NCBI RefSeq assembly: GCF_009363555.1 | Contig: NZ_CP045373.1 | Coordinates: 62,001 to 126,000, forward strand | Length of the DNA: 64,000 nucleotides | Direction: 5' to 3' | DNA from: Sulfitobacter sp. THAF37 | GTDB taxonomy: Bacteria; Pseudomonadota; Alphaproteobacteria; Rhodobacterales; Rhodobacteraceae | In this document: in pieces, positions 17,787-27,004 of the stretch | Layout: each line of letters opens with the position of its first letter | How positions within the stretch are numbered: position 1 is the first letter of the stretch | Notes under the pieces: model-generated | The model's database searches: none | What the model saw: only the letters and a program-made list of their open reading frames with translations | Told to the model about the DNA's origin: nothing | Position numbers and translations under genes: made by a program

Positions 17787-19814
17787 ATGAAGAACACAAG
17801 AGTTGCCGTAGATGTGGGTGGGACGTTTACCGACGTCGTCATTATGGACGAAACAACGGGTGCGATCCGCATCGAAAAGACGTCATCGACACCGGATGAC
17901 CCGATGGTTGCCATTCTCAACGGGATTGATCAGGGCGGCATCGACCTCAGCGAGGTGTCGATGTTTTCGCACGGGACAACCGTGGCAACAAACGCGCTGA
18001 TCACACGTAATTTGGCGCGCTCTGCGATGATCTGCACCGAAGGGTTCCGCGACGTGGTCGAAATCCGCCGGGCCAACAAGGAGGATCTGTGGGACACCTA
18101 CAAAGATGTGGCCAAGCCCTACATCCCGCGTCGGGACCGTCTGACCGTCCGTGAATGCGTCGACGCGAACGGCACGGTTCTGGAAAAGCTGGACGAAAAA
18201 GAAGCGCTGCGCATCGCGCATGTTTTGAAGAAGCGCAAAGTCGCCTCTGTTGCTGTCTGCTTTATGAACTCTTACACCAATGGGGCCAATGAAGAGCGGA
18301 TGCGAGACATTCTGCTGAGTGTGATGCCGGATGTGCCGGTGACGATCTCTTCACAGGTCCTGCCGGAGATTTTTGAGCACGAGCGTTTCTCGACAACGAT
18401 GGCAAACGCGGTCGTGTCGCCTTCGGTCGTTGATTATGTAGCGCGCCTTGAGGGTAAGCTGGCTGACGGCGGCTACGAACGCGATCTGCTGTTGCTGCAC
18501 ACGGGCGGCGGCGTGATGACCCCGGCCAGCGTTAAAGACTTTGCCGCGCGTCTGGCAGGGTCGGGCATTGCCGCGGGCGCGATTGCCAGCCGCTTTATTG
18601 GCAACCTTTGCGGGTTTGACAATTCTATCGGTTTTGACATGGGCGGGACCAGCACGGACGTATCCTTGGTGTATGAAGGCAAGTCGCGTGTCACCAAAGA
18701 CTGGTATATCGAATATGGCTATCCGATCCGGTTCCCGTCGATCGAAGTGCTGACCATTGGTGCGGGCGGCGGATCTCTGGCGTGGAAAGACGAAGGCGGG
18801 TCACTGCGCAACGGACCGCAATCTGCGGGCGCCTTCCCTGGGCCTGCCTGCTACAAGAACGGCAATGAAGTGGCCACAAACACGGACGCCAATGTTGTGC
18901 TGGGCCGCCTTGGCACATCGCTCGCGGGGGGCAAGATTACCCTTGATCCCGCCCTGGCCGAAGCGTCGGTCAGAGAGACTGTGGCCGAGCCTTTCGGAAT
19001 GGAGCTGCACGAAGCCGCCGAAGCCGTGGTTGCGGTTGCAAACGCAAATATGGCCAATGCGGTGCGTTTGCTGTCGATTAGCCGAGGTTATGACCCACGG
19101 GACTTCGCGCTTGTGGCGTTTGGCGGAGCCGGGGCGTTGCATGGTGCGGCAATTGCCAAGGAGTTGTCGATCCCGACTGTCATTATCCCGCCCAATCCGG
19201 GTGTGACATCGGCTCTGGGTTGCCTGCTGGTCGATATCCAGCACGACTTCTCAGACAGCTTCATGGCTGCTGCGGCTGATACCAAGCCGGAGGATTTGGA
19301 GGCCGCCTTCGAGCGGCTGGAGGCCATGGCCGCTGATCGTTTGAAGCACGAAGGCGTAGCGCCCAAGGACATTGTCATGCAGCGCACGGTCGAGATGATG
19401 TATCAGGGCCAATGGCGTGCCTTGGCAGTATCTGCGCCGTCCAAGGTCACCGATATTGAGGCCTTGATCGACGGGTTCCACAGCGAACACCAGCGCGAAT
19501 TCAACTTCCGCCGGGATGACGCACCGGTGTCGATCTTCCGTGTGGGGCTGACGGCGACGGGTATGGTTCCCAAGGCCGAGCTGCAAAAGCACGAGGTGAG
19601 GAAGAACAAGCCCAAGACCGACAAGACACGCGATGTCTGGTTTGACGGCAAGGCCCACACGGCGATGATTTTCGAGCGTGAAAACCTGACCGCCGGTGCG
19701 ACCTTTGATGGCCCCGCCATTGTCGAGCAGTTCGATTCAACCACCGTAATTCCGCCGAACACGACTGCTGAAGTCGATCAATACATGAACATTCTCATCC
19801 GAGTGCAGGAGTAA
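17787..19814 (+). CDS. hyuA: hydantoinase/oxoprolinase subunit A
   Basis: A 675-residue HyuA-type ATP-dependent amidohydrolase subunit. The N-terminus has VDVGGTFTDVV (residues 8-18) and the centre has IGFDMGGTSTDVSLVYEG, the two actin-like nucleotide loops of the family. The C-terminal part (after about residue 500) is the usual Hyu C-domain. It works with HyuB to open cyclic amides such as N-methylhydantoin or 5-oxoproline. The ATG at 17787, after AAGGAT, gives the canonical start; an upstream in-frame ATG adds ten unlikely residues. hyuB follows after four bases. Confidence 0.88.
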   Translation: MKNTRVAVDVGGTFTDVVIMDETTGAIRIEKTSSTPDDPMVAILNGIDQGGIDLSEVSMFSHGTTVATNALITRNLARSAMICTEGFRDVVEIRRANKEDLWDTYKDVAKPYIPRRDRLTVRECVDANGTVLEKLDEKEALRIAHVLKKRKVASVAVCFMNSYTNGANEERMRDILLSVMPDVPVTISSQVLPEIFEHERFSTTMANAVVSPSVVDYVARLEGKLADGGYERDLLLLHTGGGVMTPASVKDFAARLAGSGIAAGAIASRFIGNLCGFDNSIGFDMGGTSTDVSLVYEGKSRVTKDWYIEYGYPIRFPSIEVLTIGAGGGSLAWKDEGGSLRNGPQSAGAFPGPACYKNGNEVATNTDANVVLGRLGTSLAGGKITLDPALAEASVRETVAEPFGMELHEAAEAVVAVANANMANAVRLLSISRGYDPRDFALVAFGGAGALHGAAIAKELSIPTVIIPPNPGVTSALGCLLVDIQHDFSDSFMAAAADTKPEDLEAAFERLEAMAADRLKHEGVAPKDIVMQRTVEMMYQGQWRALAVSAPSKVTDIEALIDGFHSEHQREFNFRRDDAPVSIFRVGLTATGMVPKAELQKHEVRKNKPKTDKTRDVWFDGKAHTAMIFERENLTAGATFDGPAIVEQFDSTTVIPPNTTAEVDQYMNILIRVQE

Positions 19815-19818
19815 TACT

Positions 19819-21774
19819 ATGAGTGATTCAAAAGCCCTAGATCCCGTCACGTTTGAAGTTCTCAAGAACTCCTTCATCACATCCGTTGACCAGATGGCCG
19901 AGCAGATGCTGCGCACCTGTTACTCCTTTGTGATCTACAACCGCGACTTTTCAAACGCGCTGCATGATGCCGAAGGCAATTCGGTTGCGCAGGGCAACGA
20001 TGACATCGCGGTGCACGTCGGCACGCTGCACTTTACCTGCAAAGACGTTATTCGCGTCTTCAAGGGCGACATGATGCCCGGCGATGTCTACGCAATCAAC
20101 GATCCTTACGCAGGCGGCACGCACTTCAGCGATGTCCGTCTGGTGCGGCCGATCTTTGATGAAGACGAGCTGATCGGGTTTTCGCAGTCAAACGGGCACT
20201 GGTCTGATCTGGGTGGCTCTGTGCCCGGTTCTTTTGATGTGACGGCGAAAGACATGTTCCGCGAGGCGGTTCGGATCACACCTGTCCGGCTATTCCGTGC
20301 CGGCGAATTTTGTTCCGACGTTGCCAACCTGATCGCAAACAACACACGCGACCCCGCGTCGATTATCGGTGACATCCACAGCCAGGCACAGGCCACGCAG
20401 GTGGCCGAACGTGAAATCCTGCGGCTGGTGCGCAAATACGGGCGCGAGCAGGTCAAGCAGGGCATGAACGAGGTGCAGGACTACGTTGAACGCGCCGTGC
20501 GCCAGCGTATTGCGGCGCTGCCCGACGGCACATGGAAATCCGTCGACTACATCGACCGGGACCCGTCAGGTGGCGAGGGGATGATCCCGATCCACATCAA
20601 GATGACAATCAAGGGTGATCAGATTCACTACGATTTCGAAGGCAGCCACCCGACGATTGGTTCGATGTACAATTCCGCGCCGGGAGCCACATTCTCGGCT
20701 GTCGTCGCGGGGATGAAGACCTTCTTTCCTGACCTGCCGTTGAACTCCGGCTTCTATCGGATGCTTTCTGTCGCTGCGCCGGAAAATTCGGTGGTCAGTG
20801 CCCAGTGGCCCACGGCGGTCACCGGCTTCCTGATGCCGTTTGAAAAGATCATGAACTCGGTTTTCGAGATGTGGTCGGAGATCATGCCGGAGCGCGCCAT
20901 CGCCTGTGCATTCAATCTTGAATACCTGTTGGCGGGGGGCACGGACAAGCGGCGCGAGGAGGACTCTACATTCATGTTCTACGAATGGCTCCCCGGCGGT
21001 TGGGGCGGACGGCGCGGTAAGGATGGCAGCGACGTCACCACAGCCTGCTTCGGAACCGGGCTCATGTCTCAGCCCAACGAAGGCAACGAGCGGGTCAACC
21101 CGACCCGGACGCTTGAATTTCAGATCAAAAAAGACAGCGCAGGCCCGGGCAAATGGCGCGGTGGGACAGGGGTGCAGAAAACCTCCCTGCTTCTGGAAAG
21201 TGAAAAATCCGTCATGTCCTATGTATGCGACCGCGAACGCGCCGTTGTCTGGGGTGTTGATGGTGGTTTGCCCTCCATGCCGCATGGTCTGACCATCAAA
21301 CGCGCCGGCTCGGACACGCACGAATGGCTTGGGTCGGTCTTCTCCGGCTTCCCGATGTATTCGGGAGATGAGTTTGCGCGCCCGACCGCGGGGGGCGGCG
21401 GCTTTGGCGACCCACTTGAACGCAAGACAGAGGCTGTTCTGACGGATGTGGTGGATGACTATGTCTCTATCAAACGAGCCGCGTTGGACTACGGCGTGGT
21501 GATCAAAGAGATTGATGCGGACTTGTGTGAATATGAGGTCGATGAGGCCGAGACCGAGAAACTGCGGGCGCATATTCGTGAAAACCGCGTGGCTTGGGCG
21601 CGCATTGATCCTGAAAAGGTTGCCGAGATGTATCGCAACGGCGAGATCGACGCGATGGACGCCGTGCGACGCTATGCGGTGATCCTGGATTGGGAAACCG
21701 GCGAGCCGCTGCCCAAGACGATCGAACAGTTCCGCGAGAGTTTCGAGCGGCGCAGCGTGGCACACTGGACCTAG
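19819..21774 (+). CDS. hyuB: hydantoinase/oxoprolinase subunit B
   Basis: A 651-residue HyuB partner. Family marks include LDPVTFEVLKNSFITSVDQM at the start, the region HVGTLHFTCKDV and NDPYAGGTHFSDV, and the late GGGGFGDPLERK. With HyuA it hydrolyses a cyclic imide/amide using ATP. The ABC ATPase gene follows directly, so hydrolysis and import are probably co-expressed. About 100 residues past the GGGGFGDP motif form a helical tail that is longer than in minimal HyuB proteins. Substrate is unproven. Confidence 0.88.
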   Translation: MSDSKALDPVTFEVLKNSFITSVDQMAEQMLRTCYSFVIYNRDFSNALHDAEGNSVAQGNDDIAVHVGTLHFTCKDVIRVFKGDMMPGDVYAINDPYAGGTHFSDVRLVRPIFDEDELIGFSQSNGHWSDLGGSVPGSFDVTAKDMFREAVRITPVRLFRAGEFCSDVANLIANNTRDPASIIGDIHSQAQATQVAEREILRLVRKYGREQVKQGMNEVQDYVERAVRQRIAALPDGTWKSVDYIDRDPSGGEGMIPIHIKMTIKGDQIHYDFEGSHPTIGSMYNSAPGATFSAVVAGMKTFFPDLPLNSGFYRMLSVAAPENSVVSAQWPTAVTGFLMPFEKIMNSVFEMWSEIMPERAIACAFNLEYLLAGGTDKRREEDSTFMFYEWLPGGWGGRRGKDGSDVTTACFGTGLMSQPNEGNERVNPTRTLEFQIKKDSAGPGKWRGGTGVQKTSLLLESEKSVMSYVCDRERAVVWGVDGGLPSMPHGLTIKRAGSDTHEWLGSVFSGFPMYSGDEFARPTAGGGGFGDPLERKTEAVLTDVVDDYVSIKRAALDYGVVIKEIDADLCEYEVDEAETEKLRAHIRENRVAWARIDPEKVAEMYRNGEIDAMDAVRRYAVILDWETGEPLPKTIEQFRESFERRSVAHWT

Positions 21775-21857
21775 TGAGCATCACCAGGACCCACAGCCGC
21801 CATCGGTTGGCGGCTGTGGAGCACAACGGTCGGAACAGGAACGCGAAGGATAAGATT

Positions 21858-22598
21858 TTGTCATTGGAACTGGAATCAATCAGCGTTGCGTTTGGTGGCT
21901 TCAAGGCTCTGGATGACGTGACGATTTCGCTAAAGAAGGCGGAAATTGTCGGGTTGATCGGCCCCAACGGAGCAGGCAAAACCACCTGCGTCAACATCAT
22001 CACAGGCTTTCAGGACCCCACGTCAGGCACGGTCATGCTGGATGGGCAGGACATCAACGCCAAAGCGCCCTATGACATTCGCCGCCGGGGTCTTGCGCGC
22101 ACGTTCCAGGCCGGGCGCTTGTTTTCCGGGCTGGATGTACTGGACAATCTTGCAGTGACCGGGGTGGGCCTTGGCCATTCGCGGCGCGCCTCCGAAGACG
22201 AAGCGCTGCGCGTGTTGTCCTGGATGGGGGCCGGGCATCTTGCCGAACTGCCCGCAGCCGGGCTGCCCTATACGGACGAGCGCAGGGTCGGCATTGCGCG
22301 TGCGCTGATGTTTGCCCCCGATTACCTGCTGCTGGACGAACCCGCCGCAGGCATGTCCGAAACCGAAGCGGATGATCTGGCACAAATCATCAGGCGGATC
22401 GCGGATGAGCTGAACTGCGGTGTCCTGTTGATCGAGCATAACGTCGGGCTTGTCCTGTCATTGTCAAACCACGTCTATGTTCTGGACGCGGGCAAGATCA
22501 TCGAAGAGGGCGACAAGACCGAGATCCTGGCCAGCCAGGCGGTACGCGAAGCCTATCTGGGCGCAGAGCATGCGCCAGAAAACATGGAGCACGCGTGA
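21858..22598 (+). CDS. branched-chain-type ABC importer ATPase (LivG-like)
   Basis: The ATPase has Walker A GPNGAGKTT, Walker B YLLLDEPAAGM and a final HNVGLVLSLSNHVYVLD, as in LivG. The signature region reads LPYTDERRVGIARAL where LSYG is usual, so both the Ser and the Gly of the ABC signature are replaced. The TTG at 21858 follows GAAGGA at a good distance and begins a normal LivG N-terminus (SLELESISVAFGGF). A GTG overlapping the hyuB stop at 21774 is possible but adds residues that look non-coding. Energises uptake with the permeases downstream. Confidence 0.85.
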   Translation: MSLELESISVAFGGFKALDDVTISLKKAEIVGLIGPNGAGKTTCVNIITGFQDPTSGTVMLDGQDINAKAPYDIRRRGLARTFQAGRLFSGLDVLDNLAVTGVGLGHSRRASEDEALRVLSWMGAGHLAELPAAGLPYTDERRVGIARALMFAPDYLLLDEPAAGMSETEADDLAQIIRRIADELNCGVLLIEHNVGLVLSLSNHVYVLDAGKIIEEGDKTEILASQAVREAYLGAEHAPENMEHA

Positions 22599-23332
22599 TG
22601 TCAAAGCTGGGTGTTTTCGATGTCGCGGTTCGGTATGGCAAAGTGCCTGCACTGTCGGATGTTTCCTTTACTGTTCAAGAGGGTGAGAGGCTGTTCATCT
22701 CCGGGCCGAATGGGGCGGGCAAGTCCTCTCTGCTCAAGGCGATTTGCGGAGCCGTTGCCACGACCCATGGCCGCATTGAGGTGGACGGCGATGTGCTGAA
22801 TGGCCGCTCGCCCGAAGCGATAGCGCGTTTGGGTCTGACTATGGTTCCGGAAGGCCGCGAGGTTTTCGGAACGCTGACAGTCGAGGAAAACCTGCGTGTG
22901 GGCACGGGCATCCGGAAGGACAAGGCGGCGATTGAAACGGATATCGACGGGATCTACCAGAGCTTTCCTATCCTGGGTGAGCGGCGGCATGCCAATGCCG
23001 GAGCACTGTCCGGCGGACAGCAACAGATGTTGGCGATCGGGCGCGGTTTGATGACCAATCCCAAACTGATGATGGTGGATGAACCTTCGCTTGGGTTGGC
23101 TCCGAATATTGTCGATCAGGTCTATGAAACGCTCGTCAATCTGCAGGCCGAACGCGGCTTGACCCTGATCATCGTTGAACAGAGCTCGGCCCGCGCGGCC
23201 CGGGTTGGCGGGCGCATGGTGTTGCTGCGCGGGGGTCATGTTGCCGGCGATGGCGATGCGGCAGGCTTTGCGGAAAGCGATCTGCTTAAGGAAGCCTACT
23301 TTGGGCAAAACCAGTCGGAGGATGCGACATGA
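22598..23332 (+). CDS. branched-chain-type ABC importer ATPase (LivF-like)
   Basis: The 244-residue second ATPase of the importer has Walker A GPNGAGKSS, the normal signature LSGGQQQMLAIGR and Walker B LMMVDEPSLGLAP. It begins on an ATG that shares one base with the LivG stop; a GTG three bases earlier is also in frame. The adjoining permease start overlaps its stop by four bases. Heterodimer pairing with the preceding ATPase is expected from family architecture, and would give one normal and one altered signature site. Confidence 0.88.
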   Translation: MSKLGVFDVAVRYGKVPALSDVSFTVQEGERLFISGPNGAGKSSLLKAICGAVATTHGRIEVDGDVLNGRSPEAIARLGLTMVPEGREVFGTLTVEENLRVGTGIRKDKAAIETDIDGIYQSFPILGERRHANAGALSGGQQQMLAIGRGLMTNPKLMMVDEPSLGLAPNIVDQVYETLVNLQAERGLTLIIVEQSSARAARVGGRMVLLRGGHVAGDGDAAGFAESDLLKEAYFGQNQSEDAT

Positions 23333-24243
23333 ACGCCGTTCCACAGCTGCTCTTTGATGCGCTGAGCCTTGGGGGCATCTATGCCATGGCCGCACTTGGG
23401 ATTGCTCTGATCTTCGGGGTGATGAAACTGGTGAATTTCGCCCACGGCGAATACATCGCCTTTTGCGTTTTTGCATTGATTGTGCCCTCGACGGACGCAG
23501 TTGCCGTCATGTTCTTGGGCAAAGCGCCGGCGATTTTGCTGATCCCGCTGCTGCTGCTGATCGGCGCTGCAATCGCCGTCGCCTCCGAGTTCTTTGTCTT
23601 CAGGCACATGCGCAATGCCACGCCTGTGGCGATGATGATTTCATCTTTTGCCTTGGGGTTCGTGATCCAGAATACACTGCTGTTGGTCTACAGCAGCCGT
23701 CCCAAGGCAGTAAGCCTCTGGCCAGAGTTGAACCAGCCCGTCAGCATCGCAGGGGCCTCGATCCCTTTGCTACAGATCATCGTCATTTGCACCACTTTGC
23801 TCGTTGTTGTGACGCTTGCCTTGCTTTTGAAACGCACGCGGATCGGGCTGGAAATGCGCGCGGCGGCTGAGAATTTCACCATGGCGCGGCTTTTGGGTGT
23901 GCGGGCCAATGTGGTTATCACCGGCGCCTTTGCCCTGTCTGGCGCGCTGGCTGCCGCTGTGGCGCTGATCATGGTCACACAAACCGGTGTGGCAGACATT
24001 CGCATGGGCGGGCAGATCATGTTGGTTGCCTTCATTGCCACAGTGATCGGCGGTTTGGGCAGTTTGCCCGGTGCTGTAGCGGCGGGATTTTTGATTGGCG
24101 CTGCTTCGGTCATTTTGCAGGGGTTCCTCCCGCTCGAAGCACGGCCTTTCCGTGATGCGTTTCTTTATACGCTGGTCATTGTCAGCTTGCTGCTGCGCCC
24201 CGACGGATTGTTCGCTCCGAGATCTACGAAGCCGAGGGTTTAG
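23329..24243 (+). CDS. branched-chain-type ABC importer permease (LivH-like)
   Basis: A 304-residue integral membrane protein with about eight hydrophobic helices. GIYAMAALGIALIFGVMKLV near residue 17 and the cytoplasmic loop AAAENFTMARLLGVR (the ATPase-coupling region) are typical of LivH. The C-terminal LRPDGLFAPR is also characteristic. It is translationally coupled to the preceding ATPase through ATGA. It forms the membrane channel with the LivM-like protein downstream. Confidence 0.88.
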   Translation: MNAVPQLLFDALSLGGIYAMAALGIALIFGVMKLVNFAHGEYIAFCVFALIVPSTDAVAVMFLGKAPAILLIPLLLLIGAAIAVASEFFVFRHMRNATPVAMMISSFALGFVIQNTLLLVYSSRPKAVSLWPELNQPVSIAGASIPLLQIIVICTTLLVVVTLALLLKRTRIGLEMRAAAENFTMARLLGVRANVVITGAFALSGALAAAVALIMVTQTGVADIRMGGQIMLVAFIATVIGGLGSLPGAVAAGFLIGAASVILQGFLPLEARPFRDAFLYTLVIVSLLLRPDGLFAPRSTKPRV

Positions 24244-24246
24244 CAC

Positions 24247-25275
24247 ATGGCACAAACACATAAACAAAAGCGCCTGAGTGCTTGGTCCACGCCAATCTTG
24301 CTGATCGCCATTCTGGTGGTGTTCACATTGCTGGTCACGCTTCTGGGTGACAAATCATTGGCGCGTATGGCGGCGCAAACCCTGATCCGCGTGACCTTTG
24401 TTGTCGGGCTTTGGATATTCGTTGGCAACTCCGGCCTCGTCAGTTTCGGACATGCCGGTTACATGGCGATCGGGGCCTATTGCTCTGCATGGCTGACCCT
24501 GAGGCCCCAGATGAAGGGGATGTTCCTACCTGATCTCTGGCCGTATCTGGCGACTGCTGAATGGCATGGTTTTCCGGCTGCTGTTGCTTCGGGCCTTCTG
24601 GCGGCTGTCATTGCACTGATTTCAGGTGCTGCGATCTTGCGGCTCTCCGGCATCGCCGCCTCTATCGCGACATTCGCATTTCTGGCAATTGTCTACACCG
24701 TTTATTCCAGCTGGGAAGGCGTCACGGGGGCCACGTCTTCTGTTGTCGGCCTGACACGATATGCCGATCAATGGGTTACTCTGGGGTGGGCCTCTGTCAC
24801 AGTTCTGGCCGCTGCGTGGTATGCCAACTCCGCATCCGGACTGGCCTTGCGTGCCAGCCGCGAAGACGAAGTGGCCGCAGACGCCAGCGGTATCAACATG
24901 TATGGCCATCGGCTCATTTCTCTTGTGGTCTCTGCCTTCTTTGCGGGTGTCGCGGGTGCGCTCTTTGGCCATTCGCTTGGTGTTCTGAACCCCAACAGCT
25001 TCTACCTCGGCATTACCTTCATTACCCTTGCAATGCTTGTCGTGGGCGGCATTGGCAGCCTGACCGGCGCTGTCATGGGGGTCCTTGTTCTGTCCATCAT
25101 CATCGAGGGGCTCGTGCGGATGGAGCGGGGCATGGAGATTGGCGAGACGACATTGGCTCTGCCAACGGGTGCTCAGGAAATCATCATCGGGATCATCATG
25201 ATCCTGGTTCTCATTCTACGCCCTGCCGGTCTGACTGGCGGGCGTGAACTCCGGCTGCGGATCGGTGGCCGCTAA
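24247..25275 (+). CDS. branched-chain-type ABC importer permease (LivM-like)
   Basis: A 342-residue membrane protein with about ten hydrophobic segments. GNSGLVSFGHAGYMAIGAYC is the LivM hallmark. The coupling loop LALRASREDEVAADASGINM follows, and the end ILRPAGLTGGRELRLR is typical. It starts three bases after the LivH-like stop. Together they make the translocation pore of the importer. Confidence 0.9.
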   Translation: MAQTHKQKRLSAWSTPILLIAILVVFTLLVTLLGDKSLARMAAQTLIRVTFVVGLWIFVGNSGLVSFGHAGYMAIGAYCSAWLTLRPQMKGMFLPDLWPYLATAEWHGFPAAVASGLLAAVIALISGAAILRLSGIAASIATFAFLAIVYTVYSSWEGVTGATSSVVGLTRYADQWVTLGWASVTVLAAAWYANSASGLALRASREDEVAADASGINMYGHRLISLVVSAFFAGVAGALFGHSLGVLNPNSFYLGITFITLAMLVVGGIGSLTGAVMGVLVLSIIIEGLVRMERGMEIGETTLALPTGAQEIIIGIIMILVLILRPAGLTGGRELRLRIGGR

Positions 25276-25316
25276 CCGGAAAATCAAACACATCGAAACC
25301 TAAAGGGAGACGACTA

Positions 25317-26486
25317 ATGAAACACTTCTTCACTGCAACAGCCCTCACGTTAGCGCTTGGCGCGCCCGCCATGGCCGATGACATAACAATCGGTTTTGCC
25401 ATTGCAAAATCCGGTTGGCTCGAAGCCTATGACGCCCCTGCCGTCGCCGCGGCGCGCATCCGGATTGATGAGATCAATGCGGCCGGCGGTCTGCTTGGCA
25501 AGCAGATCAAATGGATCGAAGCCGATACCAAGAGCGATCAGGCACAGTCCGCAAGTGCCGGTCTGCAACTGGTCGATGAAGGCGCGGAAATGCTGATCGT
25601 GACCTGTGACTACGACTTTGGCGCACCTGCAGCCTTGGCGGCTGAGGCGGCGGGCCTGAACTCCTTCTTCCTCTGCGCAGAAGACATCAAGGCAGGTATC
25701 CAAGGGGTTGGCCCGAACAGTTTCTCCGCCTCTGTTCTGGCGGCTGTTCAAGGGGCGACGATGGCGGAATGGTCCGTTAAGGAGCGTTCAGCAAAAACCG
25801 GCTATGTGCTGCTTGATACGACAATCGAATACAACAAAGGTATCTGCACCGGATTCGACTGGATGTTCCCCAAAGCGGGTGGCGAGATTGTCGGTCGTGA
25901 TACCTTCCTCAATGGCGATGCCTCCATCGCCAGCCAGATCACCCGGATCAAAGGCCTTGAGAGCGAACCAGACGTGATCATGCTGTGCTCCTACATTCCG
26001 GGGGCTGCGTCTGCTGTGCGCCAAATTCGGGCAGCGGGCATCAACTCGACCATCCTGAACGGCTCTGCGGTTGATGGCTCCTACTGGCTGGACGCCGCAC
26101 CTGATTTGTCCAACTTCATTGTGCCGGTTCAAGGGTCTATCTACGGCGATGATACGCGTCCTGCCGTAAACGAACTCCGTGATGCGTTTGAGGCGGCTAC
26201 AGGCGCTGGTCCGTCCAGCACATACGCGTATCCGGGTTATCTGCTGATTGATCTATGGGCCAAAGCGGTCGAACGGGCCGGAACTGTCGAAGCATCAGCC
26301 GTAACAGCCGAACTTGAGAAGATGGATGGCGAACCAACAGTCTTTGGTCCGCGCAGCTTCTCTGATCAGATCCACCACCAGAACTCTGCTGAAATGCAGA
26401 TTGTCGAGATTACAGATGGCAAACCAGGTGTCATCGGCAGCTTTACAATCAGCGAACCTGTGCCGCTGGACGTGCTGCTGAAGTAA
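25317..26486 (+). CDS. periplasmic substrate-binding protein of the Liv-type importer
   Basis: The 389-residue protein starts with a signal peptide (MKHFFTATALTLALGAPAMA, cleavage probably before DD). The mature part resembles periplasmic-binding fold I proteins: DDITIGFAIAKSGWLEAYD, then NAAGGLLGKQIKWIEADTKS and a central hinge. It would capture the substrate for LivHMGF. The gene follows the permeases after 41 bases with an AAAGGGAG site and is followed by a terminator, so it closes the operon. Its gene context suggests a hydantoin-like or amino-acid derivative ligand, not proven. Confidence 0.88.
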   Translation: MKHFFTATALTLALGAPAMADDITIGFAIAKSGWLEAYDAPAVAAARIRIDEINAAGGLLGKQIKWIEADTKSDQAQSASAGLQLVDEGAEMLIVTCDYDFGAPAALAAEAAGLNSFFLCAEDIKAGIQGVGPNSFSASVLAAVQGATMAEWSVKERSAKTGYVLLDTTIEYNKGICTGFDWMFPKAGGEIVGRDTFLNGDASIASQITRIKGLESEPDVIMLCSYIPGAASAVRQIRAAGINSTILNGSAVDGSYWLDAAPDLSNFIVPVQGSIYGDDTRPAVNELRDAFEAATGAGPSSTYAYPGYLLIDLWAKAVERAGTVEASAVTAELEKMDGEPTVFGPRSFSDQIHHQNSAEMQIVEITDGKPGVIGSFTISEPVPLDVLLK

Positions 26487-26511
26487 GCCGGCTCTGGATG
26501 CAAAACAATGC

Positions 26512-26540
26512 GGGTGTTCCATGTTTGGAGCACCCTTTTT
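26512..26540 (+). terminator. rho-independent terminator of the hyu-ABC operon
   Basis: GGGTGTTCC (26512-26520), a 6-base loop and GGAGCACCC (26527-26535) form a 9-bp stem with one G-T pair, followed by TTTTT. It lies 26 bases after the binding-protein stop. Confidence 0.8.
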
Positions 26541-27004
26541 CATATGCTTCTGGTGGCCAGAATGATTTGCACCCTAGGCTCGACATCGCAAATCAACGAA
26601 GAGAGACAACAGAGACGAGACAGTTATGCAGTGGAGGTGCTGCACCAAGGTGTCGCAACGTTCTCCCAATGCCAGATTTGGGCTGCCGTTTTTGAGGCAA
26701 TTCCGCCTTCCCCAGACTGCAGACTTTAGCTCTACTGAAGAAAACCGTGCGCTCTGGGCTCTTGTTCCTGTTTCGCTGCATTGTGCACGAAGGTCCGGTT
26801 TCAGTTTTGGGTGAGTTAATTACGCCCTTGCTGACTACCGCGCGAGGCTAGGCCAGCCTGTTTGCCCTAAAGGCCGAATGCAGATGGCCCTTTAACCGCT
26901 TGCTCGGTTCGCAGAAGATAACTACGATTCAACACAGCCGGAGGATTGGTCCACTGGCTTTTGGTTTCAAGTCCAGTTTCAACAACAAATGGAGGATTAT
27001 CGCT
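26541..27004. other. 464-base intergenic region with a spacer-type repeat
   Basis: No protein-like frame was found. It contains GCAGACTTTAGCT (26719-26731) and, about 60 bases on, GAAGGTCCGGTTT. The same 13-mer, followed by AAGTCCGGT at a similar distance, occurs at 43186. The last part, before 27005, should carry the promoter of the HTH gene; AACAAATGGAGG just ahead of its ATG is the ribosome site. Confidence 0.5.

Noticed and set aside
20566..21765. 399-codon minus-strand frame
   Set aside because: Antisense shadow of hyuB with no recognisable motif.
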